Assembly (NCBI RefSeq): GCF_002288925.2
Contig: NW_022098036.1
Location: 38,073,022 to 38,137,021, forward strand
Reading direction: 5' to 3'
DNA: 64,000 nt
From: Delphinapterus leucas
Taxonomy: Eukaryota > Chordata > Mammalia > Artiodactyla > Monodontidae
In this document: positions 1 through 14,900 of the stretch, piece by piece
Position numbering within the stretch: position 1 is the stretch's first letter
How the letters are laid out: each line of letters opens with the position of its first letter
Made by a program: the position numbers and the translations under genes
The notes under the pieces: model-generated
What the model was told of the DNA's origin: nothing
The model's input: only the letters and a program-made list of their open reading frames with translations
Databases searched by the model: none

Positions 1-2803
1 GATAATCTATGTTATTTTTTATTTTGTATACTAGCAGTCTACTCGGGTACCTAATTTTGAATCCTTTTATCCTATGAAACCACTGCTTTTAGAAAGCTTT
101 TAAATCTTTTTCTTCTTCTGTCATCTACATTAGGTAGTCTGGGTTTAATTTTAGTAGTTTTTACTTCTTGGCATAATCAGAAATATTGTGAGCATTTCTA
201 ATTTCGGTATTTCTCTCATGGAGACTAGGCATTTTAAGGTTGTTTAGTTATTGTCTCCTACACTTTGAAACTGTGGTCTGTAGAATATATAGGACTACAA
301 AATACCAAATGTTTGTATTTAAATATAATGAATAAAGTACTGAATATTTGCATAAAGTTAGTTACCAATTTATGCTATATTAAGTAGATTTGTATAATTC
401 CTTTGCTTTGGTAGTTAGAATCACCATAACAAAATTTTAGGCCTTTGTGGTTTTGAGTTGTCAGGGGTCATTTTTTTTGGTGCATATTTGTGTTTTCTTT
501 TAAACAAGAAAGTTCCCGCAACTGATTCAACCTCATTTCTTGGTATTTTTTTTCCCCCTAGATTTTTTAAAAACAGAATTAATATGTAGAAGATTATGCT
601 GCTTCTTCCATTTTGCTCTTAACTATTTCTTATAAGTAATATCAAATCAGCTGTTACCTACCAGGCAAGTTTCAGGATGTTTGTGCACATATGCATTCAC
701 CAACCTTTTCTTTGCACTGACTTAAGTTTACCTTTGTTTTCTAGATTTGAGTTTACCTTGCAAGTAGTATTTGTATTTTTCTTAAGCTTATCCTTTTTTA
801 TTCCCTTTGCTTTTTCACTTCACTACCCTTTGCTACTCCAGTTAGAGCTATTCGCAGATTTATTTTTCTACAAAGGTCTTTTAAAAAACATATTAAACTT
901 TACTGTTTTATCTAACTTCCAGTGTAAAGTATATACCACTTAAATTTTTTGTTGTTGTTTCTATGAGGTTTAACAAAGTTTGCTCAAAATGTGTCCATTT
1001 GTCACTTTTAAAAATAAGAATTGTAAGCTTTATTGAGTACAAGCGATTCTTTAGATCACATTTTTTCTTAGAGTATTTGATAAAGTGACAGAACGGATTC
1101 CTGATATAGCATTGTTTTCATGATTAGAGTACATGAAAAGTGGATTTTCTATTTAAATCATTATTACAGCTGTATTACAAACAGTATTACAGTTTGCAGA
1201 TTTGACAAATAATCGTGTAAATTTCAGGCTTGAACAACCTAGTTTCAGGTAATTCAAGTTAGCAAATTTGTGGATTTAGCTTTTTACATACTGACTACCT
1301 AAGATCATAGTACCATAAGGGAGAAAGTGATGACAATTATAGTAGGAAAAGCTCAAGGTACAGTAAATTGAATTTCTGTGTATCTTTGGCTTGCGGGATC
1401 GTGGTTCTTCAACCAGGGATTGAACCCGGGCCCCGGCAGTGAAAGCGCCAAATCCTCACCAATGGACTGCCAGGGAATTTCCCTGTGTACCATTTAAATA
1501 TGAGAATTTTTTATGTTTACTTACATACAACTATCTATAAGGAAAAAAGGCTTTTTTTATGTCCACTGTATAGATGCAATCAGTGAGTCCTAGGGAGTTT
1601 ATAAGGCTTGTAAGCCAGAATATAATGAGTTAACAAAAATTTTTAAAGTATGTTTTCTCTAAAATCTTCCTCTTATGTCAGTCTTCTTGATTGACTTAGC
1701 CTATGTGTTTTGGTATAATTTTTATTTAATAACAGGGTTAAATAAACTCTTAGTTGTTCTTTAACAAAATGTTAAACTTCCTAATAACAGCTTTCAACTT
1801 AAACAGTAAGTTTAAAACTTAAAGGATGGAAAAGCCTTTAATGCCTAAAATAATTCAAATAGACATTTTTATTCTGCTTCTTTTTAATGCTGTTTTTCCT
1901 TTAGTTTACTATAGGGTAAATTTATTCTAGGCACAAGTATTTACTTAAAACAAATACGGATTTGTTTATTCAGCTAAAATAGCTAAAGTATCATCCTTAG
2001 CAGATTTACAGCAATGTATGTTTTCACTTCTCCATACTTTTCACTGCTTTTATCTTACCCTAAAAGTATCAACTCTTAAAAAGTTCTTCAGTGGAATTTG
2101 AGTTTTGTTTTTTTGTTTTTTTTTTTTGCTAATCTTAGTTGTAGACCAATGGAAGAAGGTAATGAGATGTTGAACTGTTTGGGTGGGGTGGGGGCAGAGG
2201 TGGGATTCTCTGAATGCTTTGTATGGATTATTCGAAACATTGTAGTTTGGAATATATGTATGTATTATATTGGACTAGAATGCCTCTCCATTAGTACAGT
2301 TATTTTGTGCATGCAGAATCAATGTGACAGAAGGTGCATGAATATTTTCATCAATAAAATGGCACTGACCTTTCTAGCTTGCACTTTTATGAGTAGTTCG
2401 CATGTAATTCATTCATTTGCTTTTATGATGCTGGCTGAATAATTTTTTATTAACATTTTTATAAAGATGCAGTGATCTATTTTTGTATAACATTAGATTT
2501 CTAATGTCAGTCCATTGTAAGAATATCAGTTATTGAAAGAATAATAACATTCAAATTTGTGATTCATAGAAATGAAGCACCATTTAACTTTTGTTAGTGG
2601 TATTAAATGTTTAGAAACTTACTAGATGAGCTTTTAGAGTTTGAGTTGTGAATACCAAAACTGAGACTGCACCTTTAAAGTACTTTGAATATATGCTATT
2701 AGTACATTTTTATTATGATTATATAAAGCTATAACAGTTTACTGCCAACAGCTTGCATTGCCAACTGCTGATTTTTTTTCTTTTAATAATATGCTGCATG
2801 TAG
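1..2803 (+). other. STRN3: STRN3 intron (part), upstream of the first exon in the window
   Basis: AT-rich intronic sequence. Apart from one short tRNA-derived SINE fragment at 1385-1483, nothing codes and no other feature was recognised. The open frames here show no striatin wording. Confidence 0.75.
1385..1483 (-). mobile_element. Short tRNA-derived SINE fragment
   Basis: Head region only, with B-box-like GATTGAACCCGGG and the end GACTGCCAGGGAATTTCCC. No A tail, so probably an older or truncated copy. Confidence 0.75.
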
Positions 2804-2914
2804 ATAAAGATGACCTCTCCCCAACTACTGAGGTTTGGGATGTAGACCAGGGACTAATAAGTAAACTGAAGGAACAGTACAAGAAGGAACGAAAGGGGAA
2901 GAAAGGGGTAAAGA
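2804..2914 (+). CDS. STRN3: STRN3 coding exon (probable exon 8, alternative cassette)
   Basis: A 111-nt exon encoding DKDDLSPTTEVWDVDQGL and then a lysine-rich stretch (KEQYKKERKGKKGVK). The acceptor is GCATGTAG before ATAAAGATG and the donor is A|GTAAGT. It enters with 2 nt of a split codon and leaves with 1, so with the next exon it forms a unit that can be skipped without changing frame. The basic run looks like a possible nuclear localisation or binding segment (inference). Confidence 0.93.
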
Positions 2915-5900
2915 GTAAGTGCAGATTCTATTATAATTTTTGTATACCAATCTTTGAGAAAAAAAAATTCTTCACTTCTGATTTTTTTGTCTACTTCTTT
3001 TTGTTTTATAAAGGGGGCAACTAACTTTAAACTTTGTCTGTTGTATAATTGAAATTTATTTGAATGTAATTTAGGTTATGTTATTGATCAAGTGGGAAAT
3101 CATTTTAAATATGTGGATAAGGATGAAGGAAGAATTTCAGGGTTTTTGTCTGTATTTTAAGCTTTAAAAAGTTACCAAACTGTAAGGAATATTGGCCTTG
3201 TGATGAAAAATAATAGAAATCTGTTCAAAAGGAAGAAAGTATAAATTTCTATGTTGATACATAGGGTATTACTGCTATAACCAGCTCATGTCCAGGTTAC
3301 ATTTCTTAGTTTCAGAATTCCAAAATACAGTGAATAGGAAAGCCCTTTCCATAGTTTGTGCTTTCTGGCCTTAATCCAACCACAGACAACAACAGTAGCA
3401 AAAAAAAAAAAAGCTCTCCTAGGTAGTATTTTCTTGGCTACTCTGATGGAGTAAGGCCAGAGGAGAGGGTAGTGGTGGCAGTAGGGTTTGTTTGGTCAAT
3501 CGCTGAGTGTCTTTGGGTACCTCAGTGTATTTTTCACTGTTAATATCCTGACCAATGAATGTATTGTAAAAGTATAATTTAGCTACAGCACATCTCAACA
3601 AAGTAATTCATTTCCATTTTGTGAATCAAGCTTAAGAACAGTCGCATGAAAATCATCTTCAGAGCTATGAGTATTAAATGGAGAAACTGAAGTTTAGTTT
3701 TGGGGAACTTTATTTTGAACTGGCCATTGAATCTTGCCAGTCTAAATTTTTTGACTGTGTGTAGGAGAAAACAGTAGACTTCAATGGCAAAAACCATATA
3801 GGCATTCTTTCATATTCCTTTCTTTGGTGACAAATAATTTATGAAATGGCAGTTGCAGTGGAAAAGGGTGTAAGTTTTCTTCAGTGAAGCAGTTTTTGAA
3901 TGGTTTAATTTATTGTGGAGGTAAATAAGGAATTTGGGGGATTTTATGTGTTGTGCACTTTTATAACCTTATGCTTATTTATGTTATTGCATGTGAATAA
4001 AAAGATAAACTGTTCTCTAAGAAGTTTCATATTTTATGTTGAACTGCTTACCATATTTAAAAATGTTTAATGCTGGGCAGGAACTGTGTTCAGCTCTAAC
4101 ATCACTTACCTATATAATTAATGCATGTTGAGTATAAAAGTACTTTTGCATGATTGGCCATTTTAATATAGACACAATGACATTAGAATTTTAGGGTTTA
4201 GATCTTTTTTTTTAAAGAAATAGTTTATTTGAATATTAGATTACTTATTTTCTGTATGTTATTCATAAACTGACTTACCTGCTGAAGATTTCTTTAGAAA
4301 ATGCTAGGTAGTATTGCTTTTAATTTAAAATATAGATACCCCATTTTTTCCCTGATAGAATGTGTTTAGATCTATACACATTTTTTTTCTTTGTAACAAA
4401 TTGAAGATTTGTGGCAACCCTGTATTTTTTTTAGCAAGAGTATTTTAAATTAAAGTATGTACATTTTTTAGAGACATAATTCTGTGCACACTTAATACAG
4501 TACAGTATAGTGTACACATAACTTTTATATGCACCAGGAAACCAGAAAATTCATGTGACTCGCTTTATTGTGATATTTGCTTTATTGCAGTGGTCTGGAA
4601 CTGAACCCTCAGTATATCCAAGATATGCCTGTACCTTTTTGAGGTTTAGAAAGAAGATATAAGTCAACTTAAGGTTTCTTAGTTGTAGGTTTTACATTTT
4701 TCTAAAAAATGTTTTTTATTGAAAAAAATACCTGTTTAATTAACTATTAGAAACAGATGAACTGAAACTAAAGTCTAAAATCCCCATAAAATTTTAATTT
4801 AATTAATTTTCTTTAGTAGGATCATAATATGCAGTTTTGTTATTTGCCTACTTAGCTAACAGTTATACCATTTCATGTCAATAATACCATTTCATGTCAA
4901 TAAATATTCCACTGTATAACGTTTTCCAATTTCTTTATACCAAGCTACCCTGTTGTCAAGCAGAATATTGCAGAACCTAATATGTGAAATGGGTGAAAGG
5001 GAACTACTGTGATTAAATCAGGATCTGGAGACCTCACAGCCATGCCTTGAGGTTCTCATGTCTCAAAACGATTTTATTACCAAAATGTGTACTGTGTTAT
5101 TCAACCAGTCCCCTTTAATTTTGATTTTGTATCTGTTTTCTCAAAAAAAAAAAAAACTAACTTTATATAGCCATAAAAATAGAACATGCTTATGATTCAA
5201 ACAATACAAGTAGTATGTAGAGACACAAAGAAGTAAAAATCACCTTCAGTCCTACAACTCAGATATTAATATTTGGCATATATTCTTCCAACTTTTTCTA
5301 AATGTCTTTATACATAAACCTCCTTTAACAATTTCCAACAAGAATATCATATTGTTTTTAACTCATTTTTTCGTAATTTTCATAGTCATCTAAATATAAT
5401 TTAGTGGTTATATAGTATTGCATTTTGTGAATTTAACCTAGCCTCCATTAGTTAATCCTTCAGATTGTTTCTCATTTTTACTGTTTTTATAAACACCAGT
5501 GCTTTTAAGTTTACCCATGTATGTAGATATAAAGATGAGGTTTCCAACACTGTCTCAGGAGTGAATAATTAGGAAATAATAAATTATGTTTCTCTTTATA
5601 CTTCCTTTGTGAATTAGTTAAATAAAAACTTTTTGCCCTTTAATATAGAGTTCACCTTGAAAATGTTGGCTCTGAATCCCTGCCATGGAAATAAATTTTT
5701 TTTTTAATTGATGGATAATAAACTTAGGTCTTAATCCAGGTAGAACATCATGTTAATGCTAAGATACAATTTTACATGAAAAGATAATTCATGAATTTCC
5801 TTAGCATTCTTACTATCTATTTTTGTTGGGTTTTCTTCTGATATTTTTGCAGATGTGGCTTTGTATAAGTTAGAATAATTCATAAACTTTAGCCTTTTCT

Positions 5901-8900
5901 TTTTTTTCTTTATTCCAAAATGTGAATGAATCACACCTGTTGGATCATAGCACTAAGTTTCTACAGAGTTTTTTCCAGCTTGTTAAAGGGAAGAAAATTA
6001 TTTGCTAACTTTACCATATGAAATCAGATATAATCCAATCTAAATGCCTTTTTTTTTTAAATGGGAAAAAAAGTGGTGAGAATGCCAACTGTTTAACTTT
6101 GTAAAGACTCAACCATGATTTGACTATTAAAAATGGAAAGACTTCTAAAATCAAGAGGCAGGAAGCTAATGTTTATCTATCTTCCAGTTTGTTCACTCCA
6201 TTTCACCCTTCTTTTTTCCCACCTAAGGCAAAAGAAAATAAAAGTGACATCCTTGCCTTGGACTGTAGATACAATTCAGTATTAATTTTCTTTTTCTTTT
6301 TCTTTTTCTTACTTTTTCTATTAGTATTTCTAAGAGTCAACACCATGAAACTAAAGAGACTTGATACAGTTATTTTGATCTTAAGCTTCAGAAGGGTTAA
6401 GCTTCCTTTTCCTTGTAACTTTTTATTTTGACATAACTTCAGACTTAAGGAAAAGTTGCAAGAATAGGGTAAAGAATTCCATGCACTTTCACAGTTTCTT
6501 TAAATGTTAACATTTTACTACATTTGCTTTATCCCTTCTCTCTTTAAATATGTACCTTTATTATTTTGAACAGTTCAGAAAACTGAGTAAGTAGTAGACA
6601 TGTTGCTCCTTAGATACCTTAGCGCATGTTACTTGAGCACAAACACATTCTCCTATATGACCACAGTACAATGATGAAAATCAGGGAATTAAGTGATATA
6701 ATACTATTATCTAATCTAAAACTCTGTTTTCTGTTATCTTTAAATAATTTCTAAGCTTTCTGTAATTGGGAAAGGGAGTGAGGGGGGGTTCTGAATTAAT
6801 CTTTTGTCAAAATCTTGGTTTGATAGGATTTTTCTAGCTTTCTATGGTCTCCTTTTTTGCAGTATTTTATGTCTCAGTAAAAACATGTAAATCAATAACA
6901 AAAATCACACTGTGTATAGCAACTGAAGTAAGGGTAAAGCATCTGAAATTTAGAACCTGTATTTAGAATATGAAGGAGGAGAGTAAAAATCTTTTAAGAC
7001 TTTGGTATTTGTTTTGGTTTTTCAACATAGAAGGTTTAAATTGTGGATTGTAATATGTTTTCCTTTAATAGATAGTCTTATTCTTGCTTATTGTTATCGC
7101 TATGCTGTTTTATACTTATAAAATTGAGGCTTATAAAGAAGATTAGATTATTTCGTGTCCTTTCTTCAAAAGATTTGTGTTTCAAAGATTCACATATAAA
7201 TGAGCATCCCTGGATCATTTTCTAGTTTTCCTTTTTTAAAAAAAGTTTCATATTAGTATTTGTCGTTTGCTATTCCAGATTCAGGATGACAGACTATCAA
7301 GAGGGAATATAATATTTTTGTAAATTGTGACTTAAGTCCAATCATCTATATATTAGGCATTTTAGAACATTTAAGGTGAAATTATATTTTGTAGCAATAA
7401 CTTTCAGTAAGCCTATAAAAGCACCTTGGCACATACTATAAAATGACTGTGATGATTAACCTGCTTCTGTTTTGGAGAGAGTCCATAAAACTGTTCACTA
7501 TTCTCTTGCATCAAATCAAAGACGAACAGTTGTTTCATAGTTAAGGGATATTATTTTCAGCTAAGAAACGCAGTTGTTTTATATTTCTGGCTTCAATTTC
7601 ACACTTCTAAAACAGACCACTCTTCAACTCAGGTTTCTTTCTCTTTTTTTTCTCCCCCAAGAAAATAATTTAGGTATTTTGACAAGGGGGAGAAAGTATT
7701 TTGATGCTCTTTCAGTCAGGACACATTTTTAAACTGCAGAATCACTTTGCAGCTAAACTATTTTTTCCTTAATATTATGATGTCATTTTTTTTAAGATGA
7801 CATTTGTCACGTCAAAGCTTTCTTTTAATTAAGATGATAGAAAATACAACAGATCAAGCAAACATGACATAACTAAACCTTATTCTAAAATAAACTTATC
7901 TTTTCCAGATTGCCTGCTAAACATTTGGTTTCACTTCAGAATATAAGGCTGATTAACAAAGGGAGAACAGTAGATTGAGAAAGGGAAAACAGTAGATTCA
8001 GTTAAAAAAAAAAAATTACTGTTTTACTTAATAGAGTCATGGAAAGATAGATTTCATGTCATGAGTGTGTATGTTTGTGAGTGAATTTAAAAACACTAAC
8101 ACACACGCACAAAATAAAAAATAAAAACACTAACAGCAGTTGTCAGTCCATAGTTTGGCTTACACATGGCATACTGTTTTTCGTTTTCCTAGAATCTGTT
8201 TAGATGATTGTGCTTTTTTTTTTTTGACTGTGCATTTGTATAGACTTGATGGTCGTGGTTAAGAGATAGATGGGTTGTTTTATTATTCATAGTGGTAAAA
8301 GGACAGTTTTTCTTGGTGTTACAATTAGAAAGAGTATTTCTTCTATAGATTAGAGTAATAATTGAGAATCAACTTTTGTTTAATTAATACCTAATGAGTC
8401 TTCAGTTATGCCCTTGAATATTTTTATAATATTATGTATAACATTCTATTACACTAATATGATTACAATTTTCTCATTATTGCTAATCACACTTCAAATT
8501 TTTTATTTGAAATTGCATTTCATTACAATTACTGTATTTAGAATACAGGATAGATTTAGAAAGAGAATGAAAGAGCATTAAATGTAGTTAGTTGAAAGAT
8601 GTTCTACAAAGTAGGTGCTAGATAGGACTGTTACATCTGGTTAAGAAATCTGCTTTCATCTTTTAGCAGTTTTTGAGAAACTAGAATTAAAGCAGGGACA
8701 TTCCTATCTTTCCTAAACTTGCCACTGTGCCAAACAGAAACTAATGTTTGGCTATAGTATGCAAGCCAAAAAAAGTAATAATTATATAATTTGGGATCCT
8801 CAGTTTGAACATGAATTAACTTTCATGTTGTCTCCTGCTTTCCTTTTCTTCCATATTTCCCAGTCCATGTGTTCAGGAAGATATGACTTACCTGTAATGA

Positions 8901-11900
8901 TAAAACTTTTTCTTGTCTTTATTATATTTAGCTATCATATGATGAAATTATTTATAAGTAATATCTAATAAAGTCAAATTTATGGTATACATAAGTATGA
9001 TAAGAGTGAGCAGAGAAAGATCAACAAAGGCTCACAGAGGAGATGGAAGTATGTGCAGGAAGTATTCTCACCCTTTCTAAGGGATAGGTAAGGACAGATA
9101 TGACAAAATATGGTAGAAAGAACCTTGGTGAATATTGATACTATAGGGAAACTGCTCTGATTTGAAAATTAGGGAGATTTGTATTGTGGAGCACTGAAAG
9201 ATGAGATTGGTTAGGAAAATAGGATCAGCGCATATGAAGGACATATAGGGTTAAGTACAAGACTTTAGTTAGCTTTGATTCAAAGAGTGCTGAAGTGCTG
9301 TTTGTGGTTTCAGAGTAAGGAATGATATGATAAATGTGATAATTTTGGAAAACTAATCTAGCTGTAGTATTCAAATTTGATTAAAGACAAATGGAGCTGG
9401 GAGAGAGGAAAACCAATTAGGAACCTTCTGCAGTAATTCATAAGAATGCAAGCTTTGACTAGAATAAAGTCAATAGCAAGAAAGAGATTAATCTGAAGAA
9501 TATTTTTTTAATAATATGTTTTATTTAATTTTTTAAATTTACTTTTGACTGCATTGGGTCTTCGTTGCTGTGCGTGGGCTTTCTCTAGTTGCGGCGAGCA
9601 GGGGCTACTCTTTGTTGCAGTGCACGGGCTTCTCGTTGCGGTGGCTTCTCTTGCTGCAGAGCACAGGCTCTAGGCACACAGGCTCAGTAGTTGTGGCACA
9701 CGGGTTCTAGAGTGCACGGGTTTTAGTAGTTGCGACGCGTGGGCTCAGTAGTTGTGGCTTGCGGGCTCTAGGGTGCGCAGGCTTCAGTAGTTGTGACGTG
9801 CAGGCTTAGTTGCTCTGCAGCATGTGGGATCTTCCTGGACCAGGGATCGAACCTGTGTCCCCTGCGTCGGCAGGCGGATTCTTAACCACTGTGCCACCAG
9901 GGAAGTCCCTGAAGAATACTTTAAAGGAGGATTCTATTTAAAAACAGATCTCTCCCCTCTCCTCATAAGTTGAAAAGGAATTCTTAAGGTATGGGTGCAG
10001 GGCTTCCCTGCACTATGGAGCCCGCGAGCCACAATTACGGAGCCCGCGTGCCACAACTGCTGAAGCCCACTTGCTTAGAGCCCATGCTCTGCATCAAGAG
10101 AAGCCACCACAATGAGAAGCTCGCACACTGCAACGAAGAGTAGCCCCTGCTCGCCACAACTAGAGAAAGCCCACGAGCGGCAATGAAGACCCAACACAGC
10201 CAAAAATATAAATTAAAAAAAAAGAAAGAAAGAAAGAAAAAAGATGTGGTTGCAGAATTTTAAGAACAGAAATCAAGTCAATGATGTTGGTACTCATAAG
10301 TGGGAAAGTTATAAAGGAGAGCTATTTTGTGAGAAAGGGTAACATTCATCTTCTTTCATGTTGAATTTCACCGATGGTTAGACTTCCAGTTGGCAGTTTT
10401 TCATTTATTAGAGAATTTGTTTACAGTCCCTTCATTGTCGGGGAAAATCCTCAGATAATAACTGAGTTTTCTCCATTATAATTACTTTAGGAAATTCAGA
10501 CTACTTGACATTTTGCATACAGTAGAGTTCCTCAAGCATTTCTAAGAAGCTAGGGTTTACTGTGAAATAGAGTTAATAAATGTATAAGATTCCACCTATT
10601 TCCATTAAGCCTTATAATCTCACTATCTGGCATTCTGTTAGGGATACATAAATGAATGATAGTTCCTATAGAATTACTAATATTCTCATAGCCATAGTGA
10701 AATTTAATAATTATGTAGTCTAATTAGTCCATTAATGTTGACATTAGTAAATAAGGTCATAAAGTGTGGCCTTGGATTTGCCTATTTTAATTGTTTTCAC
10801 TTTATATTGACTATAAAGCATTTTCTTTTGTCTTTTCAAATTATTTTTTCTGACATTCTTAAAACTATTTTCTTTCAAAATACATAAGAGAAATGATTCT
10901 CCTGTCATTTCTGAATTTCACAGTTTTAAAGAGATCCCACAGTACTGTAGATGCTACTGAGTTTTGCATATTTGGGCCTGAATTATCCATGCAACAGCTG
11001 AAATTCTCTCCTTAAACTTATGGCCTATGACAATGTTGACTTTTTATACTATGATGAGAAACTAAGAGAGCTCATGGGTAAATCAGGTTTTTCAAATTTG
11101 GGAAAAGTGAAAAAACATTTTGAGGAAAATTGGAGTTGATTTGTTAATGACATATTTGTGTGAATATGGCAGGAAAATATCCACATAAACACAGGGAAAG
11201 TTAATTGTTTGTTGCACCCTCATAAAAATCATTTGTACTAATTTCTTTGTTAATGTTTTAAAATAATGGATTAAGTTGGAAAAACTCATGTTTTATTCTT
11301 TACACTGTTAAATGGTAACTTAAACACCAAAATTTTTTGTTTTAATGGTACCTTCTGTGTCTGTGAGCTTAGAACTTTGGTTGTGTGACAGAAGACTCAA
11401 TTTTATGTATATATGTATCTCCACAGAAATAGTGAATATCTTAAATATTTAAATTATTGGGGGGGTTGGTATGGAAAATTGAAGACATCTTTGATTATTA
11501 GAGATTTTTATAACTGGAACTTCTTAAAAATAGCCTATTTTGTTAGTAAGTAGGTTTTTAAGGCTGCTAGCAAGTCAAGCGGTAGCTGTTACATGAACCT
11601 CTGCTGCTGACATTAATTTACAGGGGTCAACAGGACAAAACTCTATGACATGATAGCTGATCTGGGAGATGATGAGCTGCCCCTCATCCCTTCAGGATTC
11701 ATAAATCAGTCTAGGTCAGCCTCTACTAGAACTGATCATGAAGGTGCAAGAGCAGAGGAAGGTACAAAATTTAGCTGTCATGTTTATTTACATTGCAGAA
11801 GACATTAATTCCAAATCACATCTCCTTAATATTATAAACTTGCTGCTGTTTTAAAATGATCAGTTTATATGATCTTCAGAGAAGGTGTTGGGCAAGCTCT

Positions 11901-14900
11901 TGGTGTAATTGTCCTAAGGGATTTTGAAATTTTTGGCTTCTGTGTCTTTATAATTTTTTTGTTTGTTTTTGACGTCAGGTGGAGTTGTTTCATATATCAT
12001 TTCAAAGTACCTTTCTGAACTGTGACTTTAGCTTACAGATCTAGTAGCAGAGAAATAGTAGACTTGAAATAGTACATATGGAAAAGAACTATTTAGTCAT
12101 TTTGTCATGTTGCTTACATTTAGTAACTAATAATAACTGTCACTGATTAGGAGACAACTAAGTGCCAGAGATTGTGCTTGGAACTTTACATGTATTATTT
12201 CTCTCTCTATATATGTATGTATATATATATAAAACAGTTGCCTGATTTAATCATTTTAGAATAAGGCAACAGCATTATTCTTTAACTTGGTGCCAGGTAT
12301 ATACTACTTGTAATGAATTTTCTAAAATTTGCCTAAATTAGAAATGTACAGGAAATGAAAATACTATTTAGGCATTTTTTTCCATAATTGATTTTAGCTG
12401 AAGATATGTAGATGTACTTGAGTAATTGATAAATCTAGGTCTAGATAGTTATAATTCTAAGTAATGAGACTGAATTCTTACCAAAGGTTTATTGTGATAT
12501 ATAATACATATATATAAAGGATAGTCCATTATCTAATAATTTGGCATATAGATTGAATTTCATTGATGTTTCTGCTTTTGCTCTGTAAGGTAATTTGATA
12601 GCCCAGTCAAAAAATTTTGAATACATCTTATTCTCTTCTAAGGGTTCTCTACTAGTATATTTTCCTTAAAGTTAAATAATTTTTCATTTTTCCTTTACAG
12701 TCAATCATCTCTGCATGCATTTACCACTCATCATAATCTAGGGATATTTGAGGAAGGATAAAGAAAATCACTAAAATAATAAAACCAAAACAAAACATAT
12801 TAAAGCATGAAAAGCAACAGGAAAAGTAAAAGTCTATTGATTTTTCCTAGATCTCTTTCCCACTGTTAAGCTATTTTCCTGTTTTACTTTAGGAAGTATT
12901 TTCTAAAATGCATATACCAGCTCCATTATTCTTCACTTTATGCATTTAGTAATGGTTTACCAAACAGTGCATAGGAAAGCTTGCTAAAATTTTTGTAGTT
13001 AACACTGTACATAAACTGCAGATTTTACAGCTTAAGGCAAGGCCGTATTAGTAGGAATTAGGGACCCTTTTAAATGTTTCAAACCAATGACCTATAGAAA
13101 AAAACAGTCAAGACTCATGCTACACAAAAACCAATTTAGAACTTGTATGTATGTTTGTGTCTAATTGTGCTTTTTAAAGAAAAAGATGTAACTCAGTGAT
13201 CTGACTATTAATAGTGGAAGGTCTAGGGGGTGGGAAGATAAGCATAACCTTATTACAGTTTTTAAAGGGTAAATATTATTAGAATTTGTTACTAAAAAAG
13301 ATTCAAGTTCAGCTTTGACTTAGAGCTAAGAAGGGAACATTAGAGTTCATAATCTCTTATTTTCTGTGGCCATCTCCAACTTTATGCATTCCTATTGAAG
13401 GCCGTGTCATACCTCATTGTATAAAGAAAAAAATATCTGTTTTCAAGGAGAGAAACTTATACACATTACAACATTTCAGACAATTTTTAGTTAAGACTTA
13501 AGGTATACCATGTTGCCGCTGGCATGGATGGAATCAGTTACTGAGCTGTGTTCTTTAGATTTGATAAAATTGAAGGAGATAGGAAGAGTTTGATATATGA
13601 GCTACAGGTTTCCTTGGTCATTAGTGTCCATAAAAAAGGAGGATTAATTTAAAAAGTACACAAAGGACCTTGTTGTAAGACCTCGTTTTATGGACCCTAA
13701 GATTTCCGTAAAGGGAAATGCTAATATGATAATAGTTTTCTTAAATTGCTTGATGAAATCTTTTAGGCTATCTAATAAAAGGTATCATAATTTATATCAT
13801 TAAAAACTCCTTTTAATAATTTTTCTTTGAATTGCTAATAACATTTTTATGCTTATGTAATCATGTGCTATAGGTAATTATGTTAACATTAATAAAATGA
13901 ATTTATAGAATAGAAATTAATTCCCTCTGCAAAGAAACAAGGACAGATAAATTGAGTATTTATTTTGATTGCTATATGCCACAGTAATGGGTGATTGTGG
14001 AAAGGAGAAATACAGCTTAAAAGATTTTTTTCACCGAGATGTATATGTAGTAAATGCTGAGTGAGCAGGATAGCTTGCTATATATAAATGGATATATGTG
14101 TATAGAGATAGAGAACTGTAGTTATGTGATTAATTAGAAATTGGTATACTTTTTATTTAATACAATTAATCTAAAAACTCTAATAAAACTAGCTAATATT
14201 GCTTAGACACTTCCCTTCACATGCTCTTAAATTGGCCAGTAACTGATAAGAAATATCTCTGCAAAAAGAATATGTAATAATGCAGAATAATTAGTTACCA
14301 TGTTAAAGTTACCAATACTTTATTGGGCATTTATCAAAAGTTCTGTTATTGAGTGTTTGTATAATTGTGAGTGGGGGGAATTGTGGCATTTTGTTCTAAC
14401 TTGTCTTAGAAACAAATTCTGAGCTTAAAAGAAAAACATGTCCTTGTACTGGCTAAAAATGCTTTGAGAAAGTAATACCTAATGAATTTTATATAATTGT
14501 TCTTAAACATAATTTTAAACTATTGATTTTATAATTCTCAGCTGCTCTGGTATTACCAATAACTGCATACTAGATAGTGATAGGAAGGATCAGTGCTATA
14601 GATTATTTAGATTCAGTAGGTATAGTCATTATAAAATTAATTAAATACTACTATCCCTATGTGTATTTTCTTTCTGATTTACCCTATATCAGTTGCTGAC
14701 ACACAGCTTCATTTTAGAAATGTCATTCAGGACCCTATTTGAATCAAATTATATAGCTTACTTTGATATTACAGATTACTTTAATAAATAATAAGATATT
14801 CTAAGTAAGGATGAATTTTACTTTTGCCATAGTATATATATAGGAGAAGTTGACTTGTATCTTCTCAGAATATTTTCAGTAGTATTACTGATGACTGACA

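Larger units (their letters stand above)
2915..11623 (+). other. STRN3: STRN3 intron between the two cassette exons
   Basis: An 8.7 kb AT-rich intron. It holds a Tigger-like DNA transposon remnant (about 4390-4634), an exact 19-bp tandem duplication at 4865-4902, degenerate L1 3'-end-like sequence around 5160-5560 and 6430-6620, an L2-like stretch at about 9130-9495 and two opposed CHR-1 SINEs at 9501-10243. No further exon was found. Confidence 0.75.

Noticed and set aside
2098..2442. 114-codon frame in the first STRN3 intron segment
   Set aside because: Low-complexity start, no family resemblance, no splice context; typical chance frame in AT-rich DNA.
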